Assembly: GCF_963665245.1 (NCBI RefSeq)
Contig: NZ_OY762269.1
Location: 744,001-808,000, forward strand
DNA: 64,000 nt
Source: an uncultured Paludibaculum sp.
GTDB taxonomy: Bacteria > Acidobacteriota > Terriglobia > Bryobacterales > Bryobacteraceae
Direction of reading: 5' to 3'
In this document: positions 9,083-18,386 of the stretch, piece after piece
Layout: each line of letters starts with the position of its first letter
Position numbering within the stretch: position 1 is the first letter of the stretch
The notes under the pieces: model-generated
Told to the model about the DNA's origin: nothing
Database searches by the model: none
The model's input: only the letters and a program-made list of their open reading frames with translations
Program-made: the position numbers and the translations under genes

Positions 9083-9659
9083 AGTCCGAAGCGGACGCCC
9101 ACTGCAGCGCACGCCAATAGCCGATATCGCCAGGACAACGGTCCAGGTAGTCCCGCCAAACTTCGATTCCGAACTCCCGCTGCCAGTCGGTGTAGTCCAG
9201 CGGCACATAGGGCCGGCTCACCCCGAGATGGGCTGCCGCACTCGACCACAAGTAGGACTCCGCGTTACTGGACAGCCCCCGGCGCACTGGTTCGATCTCG
9301 ATGCAGGCCAGTGCACGCCACACCATGGGGCCTTCCAGCGCATGCAGGCCATAGCCGCTCTGCCACAACCTGCGCCGGTCGCCGCGGTCGGTCCGCAGGT
9401 AGCTCGAGAAAGCCCGCCTCATCCAGCGCACGCCGCCATCGAGGTTGTCCGGAATCGCCGAGCTCACGATCAGTTGCGAGCGCTCGAGCAGCAGACTGTA
9501 GCCAAGGAGCCGCCAGGAGAAACGCCGCGCTGCCTGCCGGGCCAGCGCCAAATACACAAAGCGGTCGCGGTCGCTGCGAAACAGGCTCCGGCATTCCAGT
9601 GCCGCCTGCGTGACGAGGTGGGGGCAATGCGGAACTGTGGCCTGGGCAGAACTATCCAT
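8988..9659 (-). CDS. REP-associated tyrosine transposase-like protein lacking the HUH motif
   Basis: This encodes about 223 residues from the ATG at 9657-9659. An upstream TTG at 9686 is possible but has no ribosome site. The pattern matches the IS200-like/RAYT (Y1 transposase) fold: RDRFVYLALARQAARRFSWRLLGYSL, then VRWMRRAFSSYLR, LWQSGYG, and ALACIEIEPVRRGLSSNAESYLWSSAAAHLG (family form: YI-NPVRAGLV...WSS). Where functional members carry MPNHxH, the HUH metal site, this protein reads LLLERSQLIVSS, so both histidines are missing. It is probably not a working nuclease. It may be a decayed or repurposed DNA-binding relative. Its 3' end overlaps the radical SAM gene by 95 bases, convergently. 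Confidence 0.7.
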   Translation of the reverse strand: MDSSAQATVPHCPHLVTQAALECRSLFRSDRDRFVYLALARQAARRFSWRLLGYSLLLERSQLIVSSAIPDNLDGGVRWMRRAFSSYLRTDRGDRRRLWQSGYGLHALEGPMVWRALACIEIEPVRRGLSSNAESYLWSSAAAHLGVSRPYVPLDYTDWQREFGIEVWRDYLDRCPGDIGYWRALQWASASDFTPAGRGPRVCEIVGSQSEPAELQACLGFDG

Positions 9660-9703
9660 ATTCCAGATAGTCGGCGACGGAAACAAAATGTCTCTGAAAT
9701 GTT

Positions 9704-11260
9704 TTAGAAGTCCGGATGCTTGTCGACCTGGAGTTCCTGCGGCAGCAGTGGATTGTACAGGTTGTGCTCGTAGTAGTAGCCGGGCCGCACCCGCTCCACG
9801 ACATTCGCCACCGAGCGGCTGATGACGCGGAAGAAAGGTCGCGGTCCGAGGCCGATCCAGAACACCAGAATCAGCAGCGGAGTGAAGTAGGCGATTTCGC
9901 GCCAGTTCAGGTCCTTGAGGTTCTTGTTCTTCTCGTTCTTTAACTCACCCAGCATCGTCCGCTGGAACAGCCACAGCAGATAAGCAGCGCCCAGTGCGAT
10001 GCCGATGCCGCAGGCCAGCGCCCACCAGAACGACATCTCGAAGGCACCCTTGATGATGGTGATTTCACCGATAAAGCCGTTCATGGGCGGCAGGCCCATC
10101 GAACTGAGTGCCGCGATCAGGAAGACGAACGTGAACACCGGCATCACCCGGAACAGACCGCCGTACTCGGAGATCTCCCTCGTGTGCCGGCGCTCGTACA
10201 CCACGCCCACGATGAGGAAGAGCATGCCGGTGGAAACACCGTGATTGATTTGCTGGATGATCGAACCCGAGATGCCCGCCGGATTGAGCGCAAAAATGCC
10301 AAGGGTGCAGAATCCCATGTGGCTGACTGAAGAGTAAGCCACCAGCTTCTTCCAGTCCTTCTGCATCAGGCTCACTAGCGCGCCATAGATGATGGCGATG
10401 ATGGACAGTGCCACGACGATACCCAGAACCTTCGGGTCCCGCGCTGTCTCCGGCAGCATCGGAATCGAGAACCGGATGAACCCGTAAGTGCCCATCTTCA
10501 GCAGAATGCCGGCCAGAATCACAGACCCGGCGGTGGGCGCTTCCGTGTGCGCGTCCGGCAGCCACGTATGCAGCGGCCACATCGGAACCTTCACGGCAAA
10601 GCCCAGGAAGAACGCCCAGAAGACCCACCACGCCATCTCCGGCGGCATCTTGGTCTCCAGGAGCGCCGCCATGTCGAATGTCAACCGGTGGAACTGCACG
10701 TACTGCTGCCAGTAGAAGGCCAGGATGCCCAAAAGCATCAGCACGGACCCGGCCAGCGTATAAATCACGAACTTGATACTGGCGTAGCCACGCCGCTGCC
10801 CGCCCCAGATCGCGATGATGAAGTACATCGGGATCAGCGTCAGTTCCCAGAACACGAAGAACAGCAGGAAATCGCGCGCCGCAAAGACGCCCAACATCCC
10901 GAACTGCAGCATCATGAACCAGCCGTAATACTCCTTGAGCCGGTCGTTGATTGCGCTCCACGAACAGAGCACCGACAGGAACCCGATCAACGCTGTCAGA
11001 ATTACCAACAGCATCCCGTAGCCGTCCACGCCCAGATTCCAATAGGCGCCGATCGAGCGGATCCACGGTGCCTTCTCTACAAATTGATAGTCAGCTCGCC
11101 AATCGAACTGGAACCACAGCGGTAACGTGGCGAAAAATCCAACAAGGAAGACGAAGTTCGACCACAGCTTGATCAGCTTCGGATTCGAGGAAGGCAGGAA
11201 AAAGAGAGGAATCAGTCCCAACAGGGGGATGCACAGAATGAGCGAGAGCAGGTGATCCAT
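9704..11260 (-). CDS. nuoM: NADH-quinone oxidoreductase subunit M
   Basis: This 518-residue membrane protein is one of the proton-pumping antiporter-like subunits of respiratory complex I. The channel residues are visible: a glutamate in FFVFWELTLIPMYF (about residue 139), a lysine in FAVKVPMWPLHTWLPDAH (about 224), a further lysine in GILLKMGTYG (about 255), and the KDWKKLVAYSSVSHMG motif. At least twelve hydrophobic helices are present. Nuo subunits normally lie in a nuoA-N operon, but here nuoM is alone: upstream there are 378 bases without a clear gene, and downstream lies the transposase relative. It is therefore a dispersed or duplicate nuoM, or serves a complex whose other subunits are elsewhere. 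Confidence 0.95.
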   Translation of the reverse strand: MDHLLSLILCIPLLGLIPLFFLPSSNPKLIKLWSNFVFLVGFFATLPLWFQFDWRADYQFVEKAPWIRSIGAYWNLGVDGYGMLLVILTALIGFLSVLCSWSAINDRLKEYYGWFMMLQFGMLGVFAARDFLLFFVFWELTLIPMYFIIAIWGGQRRGYASIKFVIYTLAGSVLMLLGILAFYWQQYVQFHRLTFDMAALLETKMPPEMAWWVFWAFFLGFAVKVPMWPLHTWLPDAHTEAPTAGSVILAGILLKMGTYGFIRFSIPMLPETARDPKVLGIVVALSIIAIIYGALVSLMQKDWKKLVAYSSVSHMGFCTLGIFALNPAGISGSIIQQINHGVSTGMLFLIVGVVYERRHTREISEYGGLFRVMPVFTFVFLIAALSSMGLPPMNGFIGEITIIKGAFEMSFWWALACGIGIALGAAYLLWLFQRTMLGELKNEKNKNLKDLNWREIAYFTPLLILVFWIGLGPRPFFRVISRSVANVVERVRPGYYYEHNLYNPLLPQELQVDKHPDF

Positions 11261-11638
11261 AGCGACCGTCCGGCCAAGCAGCCATTCTATCCCACTTGGG
11301 ACAGAAATGGAGAATTGTATCTGAATCCACTCAAAGGAAGGGGCGCGACCCGCGTGGTTTTAGCAGTCCTTCGGGCCGGTCTTCACCTTTTGATTGTCGG
11401 CAGCGTGCGGTCGTTGCCCAGCCGGGCAGTCAGGCGGAAGCGTCAGGCCGGGTGTACTCCTTCACCGTCAGCTGAGCTGCAAACGGTTGGTCTATTGACG
11501 ATTCACCGTGACAGCCGCATGTCGCGCATGGCGGATCTATCTGATTGAAAAATAACTTCTTGGAGGCTATCGCAGTGTGTACTTTTTGCCTCAAATCCTT
11601 GAGCATCACCAAGACTGGACGGTCGGAATTGCCTCGGG
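11261..11638. other. Gene-poor spacer between nuoM and the NtrX-like gene
   Basis: I see no confident gene here. A minus-strand frame at 11430-11606 (58 residues, MLKDLRQKVHTAIASKK, with the cysteine cluster PPCATCGCHGE) begins 33 bases past the response-regulator stop. It could be a small zinc-binding protein, but its third-position GC is near 50 per cent, lower than its neighbours, and it has no ribosome site. The half nearer nuoM should hold the nuoM promoter, though I cannot pick out convincing hexamers. Confidence 0.4.
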
Positions 11639-13000
11639 TTACTCCCTAGGTGCAATCCCCAGCGCCCGCATCTTCTTATATAGGTTGCTCCGCTCCAACC
11701 CCAGCAACTCCGCGGTGCGGCTGACGTTTCCACTCGACTCGTCCAGCTTCTTCAGAATGTAGTCCCGCTCGGCTGCCTGCCGGACCTCCAGCAAACTGGC
11801 CGTCCGGTCGGCGGGCTTCGGTACAACGCGCCTCGCGATCGGCATGGGGATATGCCGGGCATCAATTCTGACCTGGGGATACATGATGACGATGCGCTCC
11901 ATCAGGTTCTTCAGTTCGCGCACATTCCCGGGCCACGAATACTCAGCCAGGGCTTTGTACGCCTCCTCAGTCAGTTCCTTGGTCTTCCTACCGTACGCCG
12001 ACGTGAACTCGTTCAGGAACTGATCGGCCAGAAGCGGAATGTCCTCCACTCGCTCCCTCAGCGGTGGCACCTCGAATGGAATTACATTCAGCCGGTAGAA
12101 GAGATCCTCCCGGAAGTTGCCGCGCTCGATCTCCTCTTCCAGGTTCTTGTTTGTCGAGGCGATCACACGCACATCCACCTGCACCTGTTCGGCCGAGCCC
12201 ACCGGCTCGAACCGCTGTTCGTCCAGCACCCGCAGCACTTTGGCCTGCGTTTTCAAGCTCATATCGCCGACTTCGTCCAGGAATAGAGTTCCGCCGTCTG
12301 CCTTCTCAAACTTGCCGATCTTGTCGCCATCCGCACCGGCGATGCTCCCTTTTCGATGGCCGAACAGCTCGCTCTCGATCAGCTCTTCCGGGATTGCGGC
12401 ACAGTTCAGCTCGACAAATGGCCGGTCGGCCCGCGCGCTCTCGGCGTGGATCGCGTGGGCGACCAACTCCTTGCCCGTGCCGCTCTCTCCATAGATGAGT
12501 ACCCGGCCATTTGTGGCGGCCATGAGCTGGATCTGCTGCCTCAGCGCTTTCATCGGTACGCTGTCGCCGAAGATGCGCAGGCGGCTGCGGCTTGTATCCT
12601 TAATCTCACGTAGTTGCTGCTGGAGCCGGCGTTGCTCCAGGGCGTTCTTCAGCACCACCATGACCTTCTCGATCGTCAGGGGTTTCTCGAGAAAATCGAA
12701 TGCGCCCAACTTGGTCGCCCGCACGGCCGACTCGATGCTGCCGTGCCCCGAAATCATGATGACGGCCGGCAGTTCGCTCTGCCCGGAACTCCTCACGCGC
12801 TGCAGCACCTCCAGGCCATCCATGCCCGGCAGCCAGACATCCAACAGCACCGCCTCGTAGGAGCCGTTCAGGATCTCGTCGATCGCGATCTCTCCGGTTG
12901 GAACAGCGCGCACCTCGAAGCCTTCGTCCTCCAGCACGCCTTTCAGTGATTCGCGGATACCCGGCTCGTCGTCGACGATGAGCACCTGGGTCGGCTTCAT
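11639..13000 (-). CDS. NtrX-like response regulator with AAA+ domain and altered GAFTGA loop
   Basis: This encodes 453 residues. Residues 1-120 are a receiver domain with the acidic pair D10/D11 and phospho-acceptor D54 (AVLLDVWLPGMDG). Residues about 145-375 are a sigma-54-type AAA+ ATPase with Walker A GESGTGKE (171-178), Walker B GGTLFLDEV (236-244) and arginine finger FREDLFYRLNV. Residues about 410-453 are a Fis-type helix-turn-helix (NVSRTAELLGLERSNLYKKM). The loop that contacts sigma-54, normally GAFTGA, reads GSIAGA (218-223), so the key Phe and Thr are gone. The upstream kinase stop overlaps its start as ATGA, so the two are translationally coupled. It resembles NtrX more than NtrC, but its targets are unknown. 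Confidence 0.93.
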   Translation of the reverse strand: MKPTQVLIVDDEPGIRESLKGVLEDEGFEVRAVPTGEIAIDEILNGSYEAVLLDVWLPGMDGLEVLQRVRSSGQSELPAVIMISGHGSIESAVRATKLGAFDFLEKPLTIEKVMVVLKNALEQRRLQQQLREIKDTSRSRLRIFGDSVPMKALRQQIQLMAATNGRVLIYGESGTGKELVAHAIHAESARADRPFVELNCAAIPEELIESELFGHRKGSIAGADGDKIGKFEKADGGTLFLDEVGDMSLKTQAKVLRVLDEQRFEPVGSAEQVQVDVRVIASTNKNLEEEIERGNFREDLFYRLNVIPFEVPPLRERVEDIPLLADQFLNEFTSAYGRKTKELTEEAYKALAEYSWPGNVRELKNLMERIVIMYPQVRIDARHIPMPIARRVVPKPADRTASLLEVRQAAERDYILKKLDESSGNVSRTAELLGLERSNLYKKMRALGIAPRE

Positions 13001-15087
13001 GCACGCACCTCGACCGGCCGGGCGTCAAACTCGGCGGACGCTATGGCCGGTATCTCGATGATAAAGCGCGCGCCGACCGGATTGTTGTCTTCCACTCGAA
13101 TTCGGGCATGATGTTCCGCCACGATGTGGCTGACAATCGCCAGGCCCAGCCCCGTGCCACGCTGTTTGGTGCTGAAGTAGGGCAGGAACAGCTTCTCCTT
13201 ATCGTCCGTGGTAATCCCGCAGCCGGTGTCGGCGATGGTCAGTTCCACCAGTTCCGGCAGCACTGCGTGTGTCTCGATAAACAGGTGGCGCAGCGGCGAG
13301 TCGGCCATGGCCTCCGCCGCGTTATCCACCAGATTCACGATCACCCGCTTGAACTGATCCCGGTCCAACGACACCGTTGGCAGTGATGAGGAGAGCGACA
13401 GATGGATGGTGATGTTCTCCAGGCGCCCATGGAACACAGCCAGTCCCTCTTCCACCACCCCATTCAGGTCCGCGGGTACCGGATGGGCCGATGGGAACCG
13501 TGCGAACCGGGCAAACTCGTCCACCAGCGTCTTGACGCTTTCGACCTCTCGCCCAATCGTCGCGCAGCACTCAGATACGATCCTCCGCACCTCCGGCGGA
13601 GCGTCGGTCTTGTCCAGTTGTCTCAGAATACGCTCCGAACTGAGCGCGATCGGGGTGAGGGGGTTCTTCAACTCATGGGCGATCCGTCGGGCCACTTCGT
13701 GCCACGCCGCCGCCCGTTGCGCTCTCATCAACTCGCTGGTGTCTTCCACCACCAGAACAAACCCGCTGGTGACGGTTGCCTCCAGCGCCGCAGCCGTGAC
13801 CGAGAAGTGCCGGACCCCCTCTTCCGTCCGGATCTCCACCTGCCGGTCTGCCGTCCCCGTGCGCCGCGCCCGTTTCAATAGCCGGCTCAGCTCCACTTGG
13901 CGGTCGGGGGGCATCAGATCCATCAGCTTGCGGCCCGGCTGGACGCGCCCATCGGGGAAGATGCGTTGGAGGGCTCCATTCACCAGCTGTATGGTGCCGT
14001 CGTGGGTGATGGAGAATACACCGGTCGGGATGCTCTGGAGCACGGCCTCGATGAAGCGGCGGCGGCGTTCCAGTTCATCCTGGTTTGCCTGCAGGTCCTG
14101 CGTCATCTCATTGAAGGCTCGGACCAGGGATGCCAATTCGTCCGTGGCCTCAACCTTTACCCTGTGAGAGAGATTGCCGCCTCGAACGGCTCGGGCTGCC
14201 TCCAGCAAGGCCGTCACCGGCGACGAAATCTGACGCGCGAGGAACAAGGCAACCCACACGGCAATGAATAGAATGAAGACGGTGATGAGTACGAGAAGTT
14301 GCAGATAGAACCGCCGCGTCTCCTTCCTGCCCAGAGCCAAGCGGTCATAGTCGCTCACCTGCTGGTCCATCTCCTTCTTTCTCTGCAACAGATCGAGCGG
14401 CAATCGAGCCTCGATCACCACCTCCCCGATCCCGTCAACCGGTGCGGTTGCCTTGATGGCCCGCCCTCTTTCCCGCTCCTCCCCCTTTGCATCCGGCGGC
14501 GCCTGGCAGATGGAGATCTGTCCGCCGTCGGACCGGTGGACATACGCGCGCTCAGCCTGGGCCTGATCGCAGACCGTGGCGAAGAACTCCGTTGGCAAAT
14601 GTCCATCTTCCAGAAACGACCGGAGTTCCGCGCTATCGGCCACCCAGCGGGCTGAGGCCTGCAGTCGCCCGGCCGCCTCACGATCCAGGACGGCGCTGAT
14701 CTCCTGCATGTTCAGCTTCATGGTCTCGGCTGGCCGGCTGAACCATTTGTCCAGGTTGCGGTTGAGAACGGAGACGCTCCAGAGTACGAGGAAGATCGTG
14801 GGCAGAAACGTCAAGCTCAGCGCGCCAACGAGCATCTTGGTTCGGATGCGGGAACCCTCCACACCGGCCCGGCGCGCGAAGTACAGCTTCACCGCGTCGC
14901 GGAACAGCATGAACGCGAGCAGAACCGTGAGGAGGAAGGTGAGGGTGGAGAGGCCCCAGAAGACGTAGGTTTGTTCAGGCGTCGACGGGCCGTAGTCGCC
15001 CACGGTGAACGACCCCTGGAGTACCACGAGGTAGATCAGGATGGAGAGCGCCGCCAGTCCAACACCGAACCGTACCCGCTGTCTCAT
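12997..15087 (-). CDS. NtrY-like membrane sensor histidine kinase
   Basis: This 696-residue kinase senses a signal at the membrane and phosphorylates the regulator encoded directly after it. Two or three helices near residues 8-75 are followed by an extracytoplasmic region to about residue 255, then a helix (LLVLITVFILFIAVWVALFL). Next come a HAMP linker (LARQISSPVTALLEAARAVR), a PAS domain (FIEAVLQSIPTGVFSITHDG), the HisKA segment with its phospho-histidine (EVARRIAHELKNPLTPIALS), and the ATP-binding domain (NLVDNAAEAM; ADTGCGIT; GTGLGLAIVSHI). This layout is that of NtrY. The 4-base overlap with the regulator gene supports a dedicated pair. No nitrogen gene lies nearby, so a nitrogen role is only an analogy. 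Confidence 0.94.
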   Translation of the reverse strand: MRQRVRFGVGLAALSILIYLVVLQGSFTVGDYGPSTPEQTYVFWGLSTLTFLLTVLLAFMLFRDAVKLYFARRAGVEGSRIRTKMLVGALSLTFLPTIFLVLWSVSVLNRNLDKWFSRPAETMKLNMQEISAVLDREAAGRLQASARWVADSAELRSFLEDGHLPTEFFATVCDQAQAERAYVHRSDGGQISICQAPPDAKGEERERGRAIKATAPVDGIGEVVIEARLPLDLLQRKKEMDQQVSDYDRLALGRKETRRFYLQLLVLITVFILFIAVWVALFLARQISSPVTALLEAARAVRGGNLSHRVKVEATDELASLVRAFNEMTQDLQANQDELERRRRFIEAVLQSIPTGVFSITHDGTIQLVNGALQRIFPDGRVQPGRKLMDLMPPDRQVELSRLLKRARRTGTADRQVEIRTEEGVRHFSVTAAALEATVTSGFVLVVEDTSELMRAQRAAAWHEVARRIAHELKNPLTPIALSSERILRQLDKTDAPPEVRRIVSECCATIGREVESVKTLVDEFARFARFPSAHPVPADLNGVVEEGLAVFHGRLENITIHLSLSSSLPTVSLDRDQFKRVIVNLVDNAAEAMADSPLRHLFIETHAVLPELVELTIADTGCGITTDDKEKLFLPYFSTKQRGTGLGLAIVSHIVAEHHARIRVEDNNPVGARFIIEIPAIASAEFDARPVEVRA

Positions 15088-15171
15088 GTGCTTATTTTGC
15101 CATTTCGAGCCTGGACAGTCCCCGCAAAATATCCGTGGTGCGGTCGATCGCTCACCGCGTAGCGCACAAAA

Positions 15172-15207
15172 AATCCGGCTTCCGTCCGTTGGGAAGGAAG
15201 CCGGATT
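15172..15207 (-). terminator. Terminator of TonB-dependent receptor gene 1
   Basis: A perfect 12-base stem (arms 15172-15183 and 15196-15207) is followed, on the minus strand, by a run of six T. It lies 38 bases beyond the receptor stop and is a textbook intrinsic terminator for that gene. It also separates the receptor from the kinase gene that starts at 15087. Confidence 0.85.
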
Positions 15208-15244
15208 GTGTGCAGGTTAACCTGCGCTGACTGGAAATGCTTCT

Positions 15245-18200
15245 TTAGAAGATAAAGCGGATTCCGAGCCTCAGCTCGCGCGGGTTTTGATAGGCCAGCG
15301 GTAGCTTGTAGATCGGGCTGTAACGGGCATTGCTCGACGCGCCGGTGAGCTTGTTGATGTTCTGCGGGTTGACGTAGTCGCTTAGCGTGTAGCCGCCGAA
15401 GAACTTGCTCAGAGGAAGTTCTGCCGCGGTGATTGCCGCGCTACGGTTGATCTGCTGCTGTACGTTGGTCACCGCCGCCTGATTGAACACGTTGAGCGCG
15501 TTCGCTTCCAGGCGTAGTCGGGCCCGCTCGTTGAGTGAGATCTCGTGCGACACCTGCACATCGGTCTGCGTGAAGAACGGGGTCCGGCCCATGTCACCGC
15601 GGCCGTTCGGATAGGTCGGAGCCGACTGGTAGATCACCGACGTCGAAAGTGGCGTGCCGCTGTAGGCGTACTGGCTGAGACCGATGATCGTGCTACCCGC
15701 GCGCGTCTTCAGGTCATAGCTGGTGAACAACTTGAAGGTGTGCGGACGATCCGTCGCCAGGCGTCCGTAGACATTCTGCTGGCTGCCGCTGGCGTCGAAG
15801 TAGTAGTACGGCAGATCGAATGCGCGATCGTTGTTCGGGTTCGAACGGCCGTTTTCGTCCGAGTTGGCCAGACCGGCGTAGTTGCCGTATAGCCGACTGT
15901 AGGTGTAGGAGGCGTTGAGCTGGATGCTGCGGGCCACGCGGCCGCGCACGCTGAATTCCACACCGTCGTAATCGCGAGTGGCCTTCGGAACCAGGAATTC
16001 CTTGCCGTTCGGCGTCTTCTGGCCGTAGACGGAACTGGTGTCCCGCGTGAGGCCACGGCCCGGATTGCCGATCAGGTACACTTCGTTGTCTTCGGCATCG
16101 AGCACGCCGATGTCATCGATCGAGTTGATCAGGCGCTTACGGGTGTAGCGGATGCCGCCCACCACCTTATCACTCAGTTGGTGATCGAGGTTGAAGAAGA
16201 ACTCCTTGGTCTGGTACGGCTTCATGTTCGGGTCGTTGCCGTCGATGACGCCGGCGGAGTTGATCGGCAGGGTACGGTTGTCGTAGCTGATGATCTGCTT
16301 GCCGAGCACGCCGGGGTTAGCCTTGGACAGATTCTGCACGTTCGGATCGTTCAGCTCGTAGACGTGAGAGACCCAGAACTCGCCGCCGAAGGAGCCGCGG
16401 GCCAGGTTGAACTTCATCACGTCAAACACCGAGGCGTATCCGCCGCTCAGCTTCCACTTGCCGTCGCCGAGCACGTCCCACGCAACGCCGATACGAGGAG
16501 CAACCTTGTCGCCCCAGCCAAAGGAGATCGGGTTGGCAATCTGCACGCCCGCCTGTTCCTTCTTGTAGGGGGGCAGGAATTCGTTCTCGAGACGCACGCC
16601 CACGTTGACGGTGACGCGTTGGTGAATGCGCCACGCATCCTGGACATAGAAGCCCATATTGCGGCCGTTCACGTTGGAGTTCAGGCGGACGCCATCCTGC
16701 CAGACGTAGTAGCCGTAAGTGCCGGTAGCCTGATTGATGCTGCCGCGGCTGTACTTCTCACCCCAATAGATGTCGAACCGGCCGTTCGTGTAGTCGGTCG
16801 CGACGTCATTCGATTGGCGGTTCAACGCGAAGCCAAACTTCAGGGAGTGCTGGCCCTTTGCTTCAAAGATCTGCGTGGCGTCCAGGTAGACGTTGTTGCG
16901 AGTGGTGATATCACGAGCCGTGGCCAGCGTGGAACTGGAGCTCGCGAAGCCGTTGGAGCCAGCCACGCCACTCGGCACCGCTATCGGGGAGGCCGACGAA
17001 GCTGTCTGGTAAATGTAGTACGGCACGCCCGGCAGGCCATAGTTGGTGGACTTCGCGTTATCGTACCTGTAGCCATAGCGGGCGGTGATCAGGAACTTCG
17101 GAGTCAGCGTGTAGGTCGCCGAAGCCGTGTACGACTGAGTCGGGGCCCAGCCGCCCGTCACCGTCAAGTCGTTTGTTGGCGGAGCGCGGCGGATGTCGGT
17201 GGTCGGTAGGGTGCCAGAGGTGCGGTACGGAGACCACAGCCAGGAGGTGTTGATGTTCAGCTTGGACGTCGCCGAGTAATCCAGGCGTGCGATCGAGTAG
17301 TGTTGGATCGTTTCCTGGTTGTACTGCCTGGTGCCAAGCGCCCTGTTAGCCGCCACGGTTTGCGCAGTGGAATCGTACCGGTTCGTGCGAATGGAGCGCA
17401 CGAATTCGGGCATGTAGCCCACGAAGAAGTAGATCCGGTCCTTGAGGATCGGGCCGCCAAACGTGAAGCCGGGATACTGTTTCCGGTAGTTGTCTTCGAC
17501 CGGAGCGAAGAAATCGGCCACGTCGGCATTGAGGGGGGAACCCTGCCAAGCGCCGCGAGGCCGCGGGTTGAGCTGGTTGCTGGTGAACTGATAGTCGAGT
17601 TCGCCATGGTAGGCATTGCTACCGCTCTTCGTGGCCAGATTGACCACGCCGCCCGTCGCGCCGCCGTACTCGGATTCAAACCCACCGCTCTTGACCTGCA
17701 CTTCGCGCAGGAACTCGAACGGGATGTTGGCGGAGCCGCCCAGTGAACCATTCAGGGTGTTGCTGACCTCCACGCCGTCCAGAATGAAGACGTTCTCTGA
17801 GCCGCTGGCGCCATCCACCGAGATGCCGCCGACACCGGCCGAGCCAGACTTCGACTCCAGGCGGACGCCGGGGGCCATAGCCAGCAAACTATTGAAGTTG
17901 CGTGATTTGGGTAGTTCGACCACTTGGTCGGAGGTGATATTGGTGGATGTGCGGCTGCTGGTAACATCCAGCGAGATGGCCGTTTCAGTCACTTCCACTG
18001 TCTGCGAAACGGTGCCTACGCCCAACCTGGGCGTCAACGTGATCTTGGCTCCAAGCGTGACTCGGATATTCACCTGTTTTGACGTCGTAAAGCCCGTCTT
18101 GGTGATGGTGATCGAATACACGCCCGGAGGCAAACTCGGGAACGCGAAGTTCCCGGCCCCATCGGCGACCGTTTCCAGGTCACGGGGCAGAATCGGAGCC

Positions 18201-18364
18201 GAAGCTACCAGTTTCGCACCAGGTATTGCCGCCCCGGTTTCGTCGAGAACTGTGCCGTCGATCCGGCCGGAGTTCTCTTGCCCGAAGAGCATTCCCGTTA
18301 GCCCAAGCAGAACAGCCAGCAAGACGATCAATGATCGTCCTGCCGAAAAACTACGCATGTGCAT
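15245..18364 (-). CDS. Oar-like TonB-dependent receptor 1
   Basis: This 1039-residue outer-membrane receptor has a signal peptide (MHMRSFSAGRSLIVLLAVLL), then a carboxypeptidase-regulatory beta-sandwich (GRIDGTVLDETGAAIPGAKL) at about residues 30-115. A plug domain follows (VVELPKSRNFNSLLAMAPGV, then SVDGASGSENVFILDGVEV, FEFLREVQVKSGGFESEYG and GGVVNLATKSGSN), and then a long beta-barrel ending in the aromatic LRLGIRFIF. Members of this family take up large substrates, probably oligosaccharides or peptides, using TonB energy. I found no TonB box. The ATG at 18364 has GGGAG six bases upstream. Its leader contains two small hairpins that share a loop motif (18387-18441). Confidence 0.93.
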   Translation of the reverse strand: MHMRSFSAGRSLIVLLAVLLGLTGMLFGQENSGRIDGTVLDETGAAIPGAKLVASAPILPRDLETVADGAGNFAFPSLPPGVYSITITKTGFTTSKQVNIRVTLGAKITLTPRLGVGTVSQTVEVTETAISLDVTSSRTSTNITSDQVVELPKSRNFNSLLAMAPGVRLESKSGSAGVGGISVDGASGSENVFILDGVEVSNTLNGSLGGSANIPFEFLREVQVKSGGFESEYGGATGGVVNLATKSGSNAYHGELDYQFTSNQLNPRPRGAWQGSPLNADVADFFAPVEDNYRKQYPGFTFGGPILKDRIYFFVGYMPEFVRSIRTNRYDSTAQTVAANRALGTRQYNQETIQHYSIARLDYSATSKLNINTSWLWSPYRTSGTLPTTDIRRAPPTNDLTVTGGWAPTQSYTASATYTLTPKFLITARYGYRYDNAKSTNYGLPGVPYYIYQTASSASPIAVPSGVAGSNGFASSSSTLATARDITTRNNVYLDATQIFEAKGQHSLKFGFALNRQSNDVATDYTNGRFDIYWGEKYSRGSINQATGTYGYYVWQDGVRLNSNVNGRNMGFYVQDAWRIHQRVTVNVGVRLENEFLPPYKKEQAGVQIANPISFGWGDKVAPRIGVAWDVLGDGKWKLSGGYASVFDVMKFNLARGSFGGEFWVSHVYELNDPNVQNLSKANPGVLGKQIISYDNRTLPINSAGVIDGNDPNMKPYQTKEFFFNLDHQLSDKVVGGIRYTRKRLINSIDDIGVLDAEDNEVYLIGNPGRGLTRDTSSVYGQKTPNGKEFLVPKATRDYDGVEFSVRGRVARSIQLNASYTYSRLYGNYAGLANSDENGRSNPNNDRAFDLPYYYFDASGSQQNVYGRLATDRPHTFKLFTSYDLKTRAGSTIIGLSQYAYSGTPLSTSVIYQSAPTYPNGRGDMGRTPFFTQTDVQVSHEISLNERARLRLEANALNVFNQAAVTNVQQQINRSAAITAAELPLSKFFGGYTLSDYVNPQNINKLTGASSNARYSPIYKLPLAYQNPRELRLGIRFIF

Positions 18365-18386
18365 GCAAATCTCCCTTTCCTAGCTA

